From NCBI GenBank assembly GCA_017694595.1, contig JADIMT010000080.1, forward strand, positions 1 through 60,527: a stretch of DNA of 60,527 nucleotides. Reading direction: 5' to 3'. Position 1 is the stretch's first letter. Every line of letters begins with the position of its first letter. The translations under genes were made by a program, and so were the position numbers. The stretch is from Candidatus Ornithospirochaeta stercoripullorum (GTDB lineage Bacteria; Spirochaetota; Spirochaetia; Sphaerochaetales; Sphaerochaetaceae). The notes under the pieces were generated by a model. The model did no database searches. It was not told where the DNA came from and saw only the letters and a program-made list of their open reading frames with translations. Below are positions 17,352 to 25,661 of this stretch, piece by piece.

Positions 17352-18775
17352 CGAATAGCGACCCTGAATCCTACGTAAGGGCTGGTTGCGCTCTTATCTA
17401 CACAGCCAACGCTTTCACGGCTTATGCTTTCTTCTGTGTTGATATAGCTGCCGCCCTTAACGATTATGTCATCATAAGGATAAACCCCGGATAACTCAAC
17501 AGCTTTGCTGTAATCGCCAATGCGCATCAGAGGAATATATGGTGTTTCTGTCATCTCCCAGAGCTGCCCCATCATGAAAGATGGTGATGTTGGATCATTA
17601 TCAACAGCGACGAGCGATTTCGCATAACTCTTGGACGATGCAGAAAGAGCAGCTGTATACCATTCCACTTCGCTTGGAAGCACTATATTCTTTCCTGTTG
17701 CCTCTGAGAGCCATGCGCAGTACGCTTTGGCAGCGTAGTATGAGATGTTCCTTATCGGGCGGCCTGACATGACTGAAGATGAGAGGCTGATGCCTTCTAG
17801 GTAGTTGTCATCGACCATGCCGTCTTCGATGAGCTGTGCTTTATTGCTCTTCTTCCAGTATGGGACAGCTTCTGTGAAGAGTGCAAACTCATACTCGGAG
17901 ACAGGGTGGGAAGCAATCGCAAACGAATCTACGCTGAGCGTGATAGGTGCTGTATTGCTTTCAGGATAGGAGAGGGATGTTTCTTCTCCCATAGTGATTG
18001 TCATCTCTTCATAGCTGTAAAAACCATCGCTTAGCTTTGCCTTCACGGACGCATTTTCCGCTGGTGCTGAAGAGCTTGAAACGTTTTCTGAATAGATGGC
18101 TTCAAGCACTGCGCTGAGATCCTCGAGCTGTTTTGATAAATACTCTGTACTGCTTGTGCTAAGTATTGAAAGCGCAGAAAGATAGTCATCATACATAGCT
18201 TTGCTTGTGATGTGCAATGCGCCGTAATATAGTGCATCTTTCACATCTGCAAAGCCCAGTGCTTCTGCATTCGTTGCAAATGATGAGAAGAGTGGAGGAA
18301 AATGATAGTCATCACTGTAGTCGATGACTTCAGACCAGGCTGCTACATCGCTCGTGAATGTCTCAGTGACAGCTTTCTCGATTTCTGTCGTGTTCTCAGC
18401 TTGGAAGCTGACTTCATCAGTTCTGTGTGCAAACAGCGTGAAGAAGACTCTCTTCTTTACATGGTAATCAACACTGCCTGCGGGGGCACCATCTATGAAG
18501 AAATCGAAAGTATAATCTCCCGAAGGTAATCTGTAGACAGAGCCTTCGGAAGAGCCTATGTACTTCCCGTCTGAATATATTGCAGTGTTGACCGTATTCA
18601 GATTGAATCGTATCCAGCCGGAGGAAGAAATCAAGCCTGGCATGACACAGATGACGAAGAAGAGGAGTAAGGCTCCAAGCAGCAGTGATATCAATATGAT
18701 CAAGCCCGGACGCAAACCGAAGACAGGATGCAGCTTCACTGGTTCCACTTCCGGAAGTTCAACTTTTTTTCTCAT
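17348..18775 (-). CDS. Membrane-anchored PEGA and formylglycine-enzyme-fold protein
   Basis: The 475-residue product has a cytoplasmic N terminus, one membrane helix (about residues 24-48), a PEGA-like segment (about 52-100, with IYSDGKYIGSSEGSVYRLPS) and a C-terminal FGE/SUMF1-type domain. The latter shows ISYYAAKAYCAWLSEATGK, LPSEVEWYTAAL, MGQLWEMTETP and VKGGSY, and ends YVGFRVA. Many such bacterial proteins are not true formylglycine makers, so the function is open. ATG 18775 is chosen because a promoter with perfect TTGACA is spaced to start at it. smpB follows with a four-base overlap. Confidence 0.75.
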   Translation of the reverse strand: MRKKVELPEVEPVKLHPVFGLRPGLIILISLLLGALLLFFVICVMPGLISSSGWIRFNLNTVNTAIYSDGKYIGSSEGSVYRLPSGDYTFDFFIDGAPAGSVDYHVKKRVFFTLFAHRTDEVSFQAENTTEIEKAVTETFTSDVAAWSEVIDYSDDYHFPPLFSSFATNAEALGFADVKDALYYGALHITSKAMYDDYLSALSILSTSSTEYLSKQLEDLSAVLEAIYSENVSSSSAPAENASVKAKLSDGFYSYEEMTITMGEETSLSYPESNTAPITLSVDSFAIASHPVSEYEFALFTEAVPYWKKSNKAQLIEDGMVDDNYLEGISLSSSVMSGRPIRNISYYAAKAYCAWLSEATGKNIVLPSEVEWYTAALSASSKSYAKSLVAVDNDPTSPSFMMGQLWEMTETPYIPLMRIGDYSKAVELSGVYPYDDIIVKGGSYINTEESISRESVGCVDKSATSPYVGFRVAIR

Positions 18776-18781
18776 GTGAAC

Positions 18782-18810
18782 ATAGTGGACGAGTGGTGAT
18801 ACCTTGTCAA
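18782..18810 (-). promoter_or_regulatory. Probable promoter giving leaderless PEGA/FGE mRNA
   Basis: On the minus strand a perfect TTGACA (18810-18805) lies 17 bases from CACTAT (18787-18782), and six bases later comes the ATG at 18775. Its -35 overlaps that of the lepB promoter on the other strand. Confidence 0.45.
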
Positions 18811-18832
18811 CAAACATGCAGTGGTGTACTTT
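18804..18832 (+). promoter_or_regulatory. Probable promoter giving leaderless lepB mRNA
   Basis: TTGTCA and TACTTT are 17 bases apart, and the ATG of lepB begins six bases after the -10. No ribosome site precedes that ATG. The -35 shares five bases with the divergent promoter of the PEGA/FGE gene. Confidence 0.5.
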
Positions 18833-18838
18833 CTTCAT

Positions 18839-19846
18839 ATGGACAGGTTTCTTACATTTCTTGAGCGGACAGCTGAGAAGAAGCTGACAAAGCGCAAGAG
18901 AATCAAAGCATATAACAGTACAAAGAAGAGAACAGTTCTCTCAGAGATCTGGAGCTGGGTGGATGCCCTTGTATTCGCTATCTTCTGGGTGATTCTCATC
19001 AACCAGTATCTCTTTCAGCTTTTCGTCATTCCTTCACCTTCGATGGTCAGTACGCTCAATGTAGGGGATAGAGTCATTGTCAACAAGGACAGCTATGGAG
19101 TAGAGCTCTATCCGGCAGGCAAGAAAGTCCTCACTGGTTCACGCAGGGTGCAGCGCGATGAGATCATCACGTTCTACAACCCCGAGTATGATTCAAAAGG
19201 ACCTGTTTTCGATGTGCTCTCGCAGATTATCTACATGGGCACGCTTACACTGGTGAATATTGATAAGAACGATGATGGAACACCTGCGGAGAGATTGTAT
19301 GTCAAACGCGCGGTCGGCATGCCAGGCGATGTGATCAGGTTTGAGGATGGCAATGTCGAGATAAAACCATCGGGAAGTGCAGGCTTCGTGGAAGAGAATG
19401 ACTTCAGAGCTAGCTCAGATCTTGTCTCAGGACCTCACCGTTCCATCGATTTATCTTACTATCCTGCCCTTGAGGCCGCGGCGGCGCTTGATGCTTATGA
19501 GGAGGCCGGACTTTCTTCAGAGGCACCATCCTATTTGATATCTAAGCGTTCAGAGCTGATTGGAAGCGGCTATAACTATATATTCGACCGCTATGAATAT
19601 GACAAGGAAAGGACGGGAATGCTCGCTGAGCTTGATCCTTCAGATATGACAATCCGTTCAAGCCATGCGCATTATGTGAATGGCATCTATGTGCCGGAGG
19701 ATTATGTGCTTCCTCTTGGAGACAATAGGGATAATTCACGCGATGGCCGTTATTTCGGAGCTGTCAGCGAGAGTGATATCAATGGGCGTGTCGTGGGGAG
19801 ATTCTGGCCTGTAACAAGAATCTCATCTCTCTCCGATAATATATGA
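18839..19846 (+). CDS. lepB: Signal peptidase I
   Basis: Signal peptidase I cleaves signal peptides from exported proteins at the periplasmic face of the inner membrane. The 335-residue product has a basic N terminus, one membrane helix (about residues 40-62), then IPSPSMVSTLNVGD with the catalytic serine and YVKRAVGMPGDVI with the catalytic lysine. The GDNRDNSRDGRYFG box is near the C terminus. A large insert lies between the lysine box and the last box. No ribosome site is seen at ATG 18839. The stop overlaps hemW by four bases. Confidence 0.95.
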   Translation: MDRFLTFLERTAEKKLTKRKRIKAYNSTKKRTVLSEIWSWVDALVFAIFWVILINQYLFQLFVIPSPSMVSTLNVGDRVIVNKDSYGVELYPAGKKVLTGSRRVQRDEIITFYNPEYDSKGPVFDVLSQIIYMGTLTLVNIDKNDDGTPAERLYVKRAVGMPGDVIRFEDGNVEIKPSGSAGFVEENDFRASSDLVSGPHRSIDLSYYPALEAAAALDAYEEAGLSSEAPSYLISKRSELIGSGYNYIFDRYEYDKERTGMLAELDPSDMTIRSSHAHYVNGIYVPEDYVLPLGDNRDNSRDGRYFGAVSESDINGRVVGRFWPVTRISSLSDNI

Positions 19847-20964
19847 AAGGTCTGGATTATTCGCAGCCTCTGTCGCTTTACATCCACGTGCCTTTCTGCA
19901 CGCGTAAATGCGATTACTGTGCTTTCTACTCTGTGCCATATTCGAAAGTTCCTGAAAAATGGATTGATCGTTATGTGGATATCATCATTGCTGAAATTGA
20001 TGCGCTGAACAGGGATTATGGGAAAGCCTACTACACTGTATATATCGGTGGCGGCAATCCTGCGATGATAGGGTGGGAGAATATCAGGAGGATAGTTGAG
20101 AAAGCTTCTGAAAATGGCAGAGCTGAGGAAGTCACTGTCGAGATGAATCCCGAGAATGTAAGTGCCTCGATACTTTCTCTCTCAGATATCGTCACACGCG
20201 TCTCAGTCGGAATCCAGAGCATGGATGAGAATGTGCTGGGGATGCTTGGGCGTAACGCAAAGCGGGAGGATAATATCAGAGCGCTCTCTCTTCTTTCTTC
20301 ATCCCCGTTCAGATGGAATGCTGACATCATAACAGCAGTGCCTGGAGAGAGTGTTGAAACAACGCTTATGGATATCGAGGCTGTTGCGTCATATAACCCA
20401 GGACATATTTCCTTCTATTGCCTGACGTTCGAAGAGAATACGCCTCTGATTGCCAGGGCTAAGCCCATTGGAGAAGAAGAGGAGACTGCGTTTCTTTCAT
20501 CAGGTTGGGCTAAGCTCAAGGAGCTTGGCTATGAGCACTATGAAGTTTCTGCGTTTGCGAGGGCAGGTGAGAGAAGCAAGCATAACATGGTCTACTGGAA
20601 TCTTGGTCAATATGTTGGCTTTGGAGCAGGTGCAGAAGGCAGTATAGGGTGGCAGCGTGTAACGACGCTTCGTGATAGTGAAACAGTGGATGCTTTTGTT
20701 GCGGCTCCGGAGATGAAGTGCACTCCTCTTACTGCCACTGAGACAGAGGAAGAGTTCCTGCTTGTTGCGCTCAGAACGAAGGATGGAATCGACAAGAAGC
20801 TCTATGAAAACCGCTTCGGGCATTCTTTCGATAGTTTGTACAGCGAGGCTATCAAAAGAGTTAGCAAGGACTCTTATGTTGACTCTCCTGATTGCTTCAG
20901 AGTGACAGAAGAAGGTTTCATGTCGCTAGACTGGATCATCTTGCAGCTTGCAATGGGCTTGTAG
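19843..20964 (+). CDS. hemW: HemW-like radical-SAM protein
   Basis: This 373-residue radical-SAM protein of the HemN/HemW family has the cluster motif HVPFCTRKCDYCAFYS (CxxxCxxC followed by AF, as in HemW rather than HemN, which has another Cys there). YIGGGNPAM and VEMNPENV follow. HemW is thought to act as a haem chaperone; true coproporphyrinogen oxidase activity is unlikely. It overlaps lepB by four bases and has no gene immediately after it; the yebC promoter comes next. No other haem gene is visible in the window, so the role remains inferred. Confidence 0.9.
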   Translation: MKGLDYSQPLSLYIHVPFCTRKCDYCAFYSVPYSKVPEKWIDRYVDIIIAEIDALNRDYGKAYYTVYIGGGNPAMIGWENIRRIVEKASENGRAEEVTVEMNPENVSASILSLSDIVTRVSVGIQSMDENVLGMLGRNAKREDNIRALSLLSSSPFRWNADIITAVPGESVETTLMDIEAVASYNPGHISFYCLTFEENTPLIARAKPIGEEEETAFLSSGWAKLKELGYEHYEVSAFARAGERSKHNMVYWNLGQYVGFGAGAEGSIGWQRVTTLRDSETVDAFVAAPEMKCTPLTATETEEEFLLVALRTKDGIDKKLYENRFGHSFDSLYSEAIKRVSKDSYVDSPDCFRVTEEGFMSLDWIILQLAMGL

Positions 20965-20980
20965 TAATTGTGCCAAGCCG

Positions 20981-21008
20981 TTGACAGTAAAGATGCCATT
21001 GTGATAGT
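20981..21008 (+). promoter_or_regulatory. Probable promoter of yebC-ruvCAB
   Basis: A perfect TTGACA is followed after 16 bases by GATAGT. The predicted start near 21015 gives a leader of about 37 bases before the yebC ATG. Confidence 0.5.
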
Positions 21009-21051
21009 TTAAATCGGTATTTAAGATAGCTTAATAAAAGAAGAGGTAATT

Positions 21052-21789
21052 ATGTCTGGCCATAGCAAATGGGCAACTATAAAGCACAAGAAGGGAATTG
21101 CTGACGCAAAGCGCGGACAGAAATTCACAAAGCTTATCAAGGAAATCACAGTAGCCGCAAAGGCTGGAGCTGATCCAGAGGGCAATGCACGTCTCAGGAC
21201 TGCTATCCTCAAGGCGAAAGCCGAGAACATGCCTAAGGACAATATCGACCGCGCTATCAAGAAGGGAAGTGGCGAGCTTGCTAACGCTACATATTATGAG
21301 CTTACATATGAAGGCTATGCACCTGGTGGAGTCGCAATCATCATCGATACTCTTACAGACAACAAGAACAGAACTGCAGCGGATGTAAGGTCCACGCTCA
21401 CAAAGCTTGGTGGTTCACTTGGTGCAACAGGCTGTGTCAGCTACATGTTCCAGACAAAAGGTATCATCACATACGATGCTTCCAAATACACAGAGGATCA
21501 GATCTTCGAAGCTGCTCTGGAAAATGGTGCTGAGGATGTCTCCGCAGAAGATGGCATCATCGAAGTGACTACCAGCCAGGCTGATTTCGCGCAGGTTCTT
21601 GAAGCTATGCAGGCTGCAGGCTTTGAACAGGAGAGCGCAGATGTCACACGTGTCGCTGATCAGATGGTGTCACTCGACAATGAAAAAGCACAGAAGGTCA
21701 TGAACATTGTCAACAGACTCGAGGATCTGGATGATGTTCAGCAGGTTTCCACAAACCTTGATCTTCCTGATGATTTCCAGGAAGAGTGA
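21052..21789 (+). CDS. yebC: YebC/PmpR family protein
   Basis: The 245-residue protein matches the YebC/PmpR family, described both as a transcription regulator and as a translation factor that helps ribosomes pass proline stretches. Diagnostic motifs are MSGHSKWATIKHKKGIADAK, KAENMPKDNIDRAIKKG and YEGYAPGGVA. It heads the ruvCAB genes, which is a very common order. AGAGG lies before the ATG. The stop overlaps the GTG of ruvC. Confidence 0.97.
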   Translation: MSGHSKWATIKHKKGIADAKRGQKFTKLIKEITVAAKAGADPEGNARLRTAILKAKAENMPKDNIDRAIKKGSGELANATYYELTYEGYAPGGVAIIIDTLTDNKNRTAADVRSTLTKLGGSLGATGCVSYMFQTKGIITYDASKYTEDQIFEAALENGAEDVSAEDGIIEVTTSQADFAQVLEAMQAAGFEQESADVTRVADQMVSLDNEKAQKVMNIVNRLEDLDDVQQVSTNLDLPDDFQEE

Positions 21790-22277
21790 TAGTCCTTGGC
21801 GTTGATCCGGGATTGGCAGATACAGGCTGGGGTGTTGTTGAGTTCGATGGGCAGCATTACCGGCCTGTTTCATATGGTGTCATAAAGACATCAGCCAGCG
21901 ATGATATCCAGAAGAGAGTATATACAATCGCGATGGATCTGAGCGAGGTCTGTCAGCGTTTCTCAGCCTCCGTAGTTTCTATGGAGGACATATTCTTTAC
22001 TAAGAACATCTCCTCTGCCATTCCTGTCGCCAAAGTTATAGGAGCTGCTCTTTTCCGTTTTTCAGAGATGGGCATTCCAGTCCATCTCTTCTCTCCGCTT
22101 CAGGTGAAGACAGCTGTTACAGGCATGGGCAGAGCAGAGAAAGCCCAAGTGCAGGAGATGGTCAAAGTCATTCTGCGCCTGAAGAGCATCCCAAAGCCTG
22201 ATCATGCAGCAGATGCGCTCGCTGACTGCATATGCTATTGCTCCACACTGTCACTGCAGAGTAAACTTCAGCCATGA
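21786..22277 (+). CDS. ruvC: Holliday junction resolvase RuvC
   Basis: RuvC cuts Holliday junctions in recombinational repair. The 163-residue product has the first catalytic aspartate in VLGVDPGLADTGWG, the glutamate in VSMEDIFF, and the C-terminal DHAADALADC with the last acidic residues. The start is GTG overlapping the yebC stop, with GGAAG upstream. It overlaps ruvA by four bases, so the three ruv genes are co-translated. Confidence 0.97.
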   Translation: MIVLGVDPGLADTGWGVVEFDGQHYRPVSYGVIKTSASDDIQKRVYTIAMDLSEVCQRFSASVVSMEDIFFTKNISSAIPVAKVIGAALFRFSEMGIPVHLFSPLQVKTAVTGMGRAEKAQVQEMVKVILRLKSIPKPDHAADALADCICYCSTLSLQSKLQP

Positions 22278-22903
22278 TCAATGCAATTCATGGCCATGTT
22301 ATGGAAATCAAGCCAGACTATATCACAATACTTACTCCAGGTGGTGTGGAATACCGTCTGGAAGTTTCCAGAAACACTTCAGATAAAATAGCAGCATTGC
22401 CTCCATCTGATAGATCTTCGCTGAGAGTCCTTGCATCCTTGCAACACAGGGAGGATGCGATGACGCTCTTTGGATTTCAGTCTGAAGAGGAGAGATTCTG
22501 CTTTGAGCAGCTTCAGACAGTCCCCGGAATCGGAGCCAGGCAGGCTATCAAGATACTTTCAGGAATCACGGTCGTCAATCTGATCAAGGCTCTCGATTCA
22601 CAGGATGTGAAGACGCTTGCAAAAGTCTCAGGAATCGGTCCCAAGACTGCCCAGAAGCTTGTTCTGCAGCTCAGGAATGTCCTTGTGCTGGATGAGGATG
22701 GGGAAGAAGCGTCGGATTCAGCTCTTCCTGCTCAGGAATACAGGGATATGGTGGATTCCTTCGTGGCTATGGGCCATGACAGGCGTCTTGTCGTCCGTAC
22801 GCTCTCTGCTGTGATCAAGGAGAGCGAGGAGAAGATCAAAGGCAAGGACTACAGGCAGGTTGAGCCTCTGATTTTCTCCATCATGCTCAAGAGGCTTTCA
22901 TGA
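22274..22903 (+). CDS. ruvA: Holliday junction DNA helicase subunit RuvA
   Basis: RuvA binds four-way junctions and loads RuvB. The 209-residue product has the N-terminal OB-fold domain (about residues 1-65), the two helix-hairpin-helix motifs with [14 protein letters not shown] and [12 protein letters not shown], and a C-terminal RuvB-binding domain after an acidic linker near [10 protein letters not shown]. It overlaps both ruvC and ruvB by four bases. Confidence 0.97.
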   Translation: MINAIHGHVMEIKPDYITILTPGGVEYRLEVSRNTSDKIAALPPSDRSSLRVLASLQHREDAMTLFGFQSEEERFCFEQLQTVPGIGARQAIKILSGITVVNLIKALDSQDVKTLAKVSGIGPKTAQKLVLQLRNVLVLDEDGEEASDSALPAQEYRDMVDSFVAMGHDRRLVVRTLSAVIKESEEKIKGKDYRQVEPLIFSIMLKRLS

Positions 22904-23967
22904 TTTACGATAACTCAAGCGATATGGAAAGAGATGATGATATCTCCGTTATCCGTCCGGTAGATGCTACATTCCAGGAAGAGGATAAGCAGGAGAATAT
23001 CCTTCGTCCGAAATATTTGGAGGACTTTCAGGGACAGCAATCTGTCAAAGATAATCTCTCTGTCTTCATCAAAGCAGCTAGAAACAGGGGAGATGCTCTC
23101 GATCACACGTTCATCGTAGGTCCTCCAGGACTGGGAAAGACTACGCTCGCATCTATTATAGCGAACGAGATGCACAGCGAGATCAGGATGACATCAGCAC
23201 CAGCTCTCGATAAACCCAAGGATTTGGCTGGAATCCTGACCAATGTGGCTGAGAATTCAGTCTTCTTCATTGACGAGATACATCGCCTGAAGCCTGCATT
23301 GGAGGAGATGCTCTATATCGCTATGGAGGACTTCGAGATAGACTGGGTCATCGGGCAGGGACCTGCTGCGAGGACGATGAGAGTCCCTCTTCCTCATTTC
23401 ACGCTCATTGGTGCAACCACTAAAGCAGGTTCTGTCTCGTCCCCGCTTGCTTCGCGCTTCGGAATCAATATCCATATTGATTTCTATTCTCCAGAAGAAC
23501 TTTCCTCAATCATCTCAAGATCTGCAAAGATTCTGCAGACGAGGATTACGGATGGCGCTGTGCTTGCATTGGCTCGCTGCTCAAGAGGCACACCGCGAAT
23601 CGCGAACAGGCTCCTCAGAAGGCTCCGGGATTTTGCTTCTGTTCTTGGTGATGGAGAAATTACAGAGGAGATCGTAAGAGAAGGCCTGGGAAGGCTTGGA
23701 ATAGATGAGAACGGGCTTGAGAAGATGGATCGCACGATTCTGAAGACTATCATAGAGTTCTATGATGGCGGGCCGGTTGGAGCCGATACGCTTTCAATCT
23801 CTGTCGGTGAAGCTGTTGAAAGCCTTGAGGATTACTATGAGCCATATCTGATCCAGCAAGGCTATCTGAAGAGAACTCAGCGTGGTCGTTGTGTGACAGG
23901 CAAAGCCTATGAGCTTTTAGGAATGGAAAGGAGAGCGGGAGATGCTGACCAAGGATTACTTTTTTGA
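22900..23967 (+). CDS. ruvB: Holliday junction DNA helicase subunit RuvB
   Basis: RuvB is the AAA+ motor that drives branch migration. The 355-residue product has Walker [10 protein letters not shown], Walker B FIDEIHRL, sensor [11 protein letters not shown] and the arginine-finger region SPLASRFG, then a winged helix ending with [12 protein letters not shown]. The N-terminal acidic extension of about 30 residues before [12 protein letters not shown] is a little longer than in E. coli. The last 26 bases overlap the start of queA. Confidence 0.97.
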   Translation: MIYDNSSDMERDDDISVIRPVDATFQEEDKQENILRPKYLEDFQGQQSVKDNLSVFIKAARNRGDALDHTFIVGPPGLGKTTLASIIANEMHSEIRMTSAPALDKPKDLAGILTNVAENSVFFIDEIHRLKPALEEMLYIAMEDFEIDWVIGQGPAARTMRVPLPHFTLIGATTKAGSVSSPLASRFGINIHIDFYSPEELSSIISRSAKILQTRITDGAVLALARCSRGTPRIANRLLRRLRDFASVLGDGEITEEIVREGLGRLGIDENGLEKMDRTILKTIIEFYDGGPVGADTLSISVGEAVESLEDYYEPYLIQQGYLKRTQRGRCVTGKAYELLGMERRAGDADQGLLF

Positions 23968-24985
23968 GCTTCCTCCTGAGCTGATTGCTCAGGAACCTTC
24001 CGAGAAGAGGGGAGAGGATAAGCTGCTTCTTATAGACCGTAAGCGTGGATGCTGGGAAGACCATATGATGAGTGATTTCCCATCGCTTCTCTATCCTGAG
24101 TCCGTCATCGTCGTGAATAATTCACGAGTTAGAAAAGCGCGTGTATATGGCGAGGCAGAGACTGGTGGAAAAGTCGAGTTCCTCTTTCTTGGCAAGGAGG
24201 ATGATGGTGCCTGGAAGTGCATGGTGACAAAGACAAAGCGCCAGAAGAGGGGAAAGCAATACGCCTTTCTCCTCCATGATGGAGAAAAGAGTGGTACCTG
24301 CGGTGAGATTATCCGTGAAAACAGCGACGGCACTAGATCAATCCGTCTCAGCGAAGATGATGGGGAAGTCTTTTTCCAGCGCTGCGGGCATGTGCCTCTT
24401 CCACCTTACATCAAGAGGGAAGATAACTGGTCCGATGAGTCCCGCTACCAGACTGTATATGCAAAGAAGATGGGGTCTGTCGCATCTCCGACAGCAGGTT
24501 TGCATTTCACTCCAGATCTGATGGATAAAGTCAAAGCCATGGGCATTGAAATCTACGAAGTGACACTTCATGTAGGAGCTGGTACATTCCTTCCGGTGCG
24601 GACGGAGAATATTGAGGATCATCACATGCATACAGAGCACTATGAAATAGAGGCTGGTACAGCTGAAGCTCTGATGAAAGCAAAAAGAGATGGCAAGAGG
24701 ATTGTTGCTATCGGTACGACATCGGTGCGCACTTTGGAGAGCGCTGCAGATGAGAACGGCAATCTCTTCCGGTTGACAGGCGACACAGATATCTTCATCC
24801 ATCCTGGCTATCGTTTCCGCTTCGTCGATGATCTGCTGACTAATTTCCATACGCCTGAATCGACTCTTCTGATGCTCGTTTCAGCGCTAGCTGGCAAAGA
24901 CTTGATCTTTTCAGCCTACCAGCATGCGATTGAGGATCGATATCGTTTCTTCAGTTATGGAGATGCTACCTTCATCAGAGGCTAA
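23942..24985 (+). CDS. queA: S-adenosylmethionine:tRNA ribosyltransferase-isomerase QueA
   Basis: QueA makes epoxyqueuosine on tRNA by transferring the ribosyl part of SAM to preQ1. The 347-residue product shows [27 protein letters not shown], the block [13 protein letters not shown] and [14 protein letters not shown], and ends with the [14 protein letters not shown] signature. It starts inside ruvB after GGAGAGCGGGAG. Its 3' end overlaps the 3' end of tmk on the other strand by 11 bases. tgt, which acts earlier in the same pathway, is also in the window. Confidence 0.97.
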   Translation: MLTKDYFFELPPELIAQEPSEKRGEDKLLLIDRKRGCWEDHMMSDFPSLLYPESVIVVNNSRVRKARVYGEAETGGKVEFLFLGKEDDGAWKCMVTKTKRQKRGKQYAFLLHDGEKSGTCGEIIRENSDGTRSIRLSEDDGEVFFQRCGHVPLPPYIKREDNWSDESRYQTVYAKKMGSVASPTAGLHFTPDLMDKVKAMGIEIYEVTLHVGAGTFLPVRTENIEDHHMHTEHYEIEAGTAEALMKAKRDGKRIVAIGTTSVRTLESAADENGNLFRLTGDTDIFIHPGYRFRFVDDLLTNFHTPESTLLMLVSALAGKDLIFSAYQHAIEDRYRFFSYGDATFIRG

Positions 24986-25589
24986 TGGATGACAGGAAGC
25001 GTCTTATCTCGCTTTCTGTCTCCTCGATGCTTTTTCTGCCATCGACGACGAGGACATTCACTTCATCTGGCAGTCTTTTCAGCTCTTCCAGGTAGTTATT
25101 CCTTACAGCTCTGAGGAAGTTCTCTCTGTCGAAGAGTTCTTTCTCTTCTCCTCTTCTCTCGATTCGTTCAAGGCAGTCTTCGACAGGTGTGTCGATGAAA
25201 ATCAGAGCTTCTGGATGTGGGAATGCATTGATAGTCCTCACCAAGTCGATATCGCACTCAACTCCCTGATACGCGAGGGATGAGTAGAAATATCTGTCGG
25301 AGATGACGACGCGTCCCTCCTGAAGTATTCTGGCAATGCCATATGTAGGATTGTAAAGATGGTCGCTTCTGTCTGCTGCATAGAGATATGCAAGTGCTTC
25401 GGGTGTGGTTGTGACTTTCTTCTGCAGCACTTCCCTGACAAGCTTTCCTATTGGATTCGATGTCGGTTCTGCAGTTGCGAAGTAGGCTCTGCTGTTGAAT
25501 TCATAGTAGCGGGCAAGATTCCTTGCTTGTGTAGTCGTACCTGCTCCATCGAGGCCTTCAAAGACAATAAAAGACTTTAGTATGCTCAT
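24975..25589 (-). CDS. tmk: Thymidylate kinase with altered P-loop
   Basis: Thymidylate kinase converts dTMP to dTDP. The 204-residue product has the expected order: FEGLDGAGTTTQ (P-loop), AEPTSNPIGKLVREVL, the LID/DR motif region ISDRYFYSSLAYQG and LIFIDTPVEDCLERI. The Walker A lysine (GxxGxGK) is replaced by Thr 18, as read directly from the DNA. ATG 25589 is chosen by family alignment; upstream in-frame starts would add unrelated residues and no clear ribosome site exists. It converges with queA. Apart from the P-loop the protein looks intact. Confidence 0.9.
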   Translation of the reverse strand: MSILKSFIVFEGLDGAGTTTQARNLARYYEFNSRAYFATAEPTSNPIGKLVREVLQKKVTTTPEALAYLYAADRSDHLYNPTYGIARILQEGRVVISDRYFYSSLAYQGVECDIDLVRTINAFPHPEALIFIDTPVEDCLERIERRGEEKELFDRENFLRAVRNNYLEELKRLPDEVNVLVVDGRKSIEETESEIRRFLSSISL

Positions 25590-25640
25590 CTCTATCTGAT
25601 TCTCCCTTGTCGAGGAATATGCTATCCTTTGAGATAGGAG

Positions 25641-25646
25641 TATAAT
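25641..25646 (+). promoter_or_regulatory. Possible -10 element of tamB, overlapping a divergent -10
   Basis: A perfect TATAAT lies 15 bases before the tamB ATG. On the other strand the same bases give TATACT, placed to serve tmk. Neither has a good -35, so this is tentative. Confidence 0.3.
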
Positions 25647-25661
25647 GTTCTTGGGCCTTAG

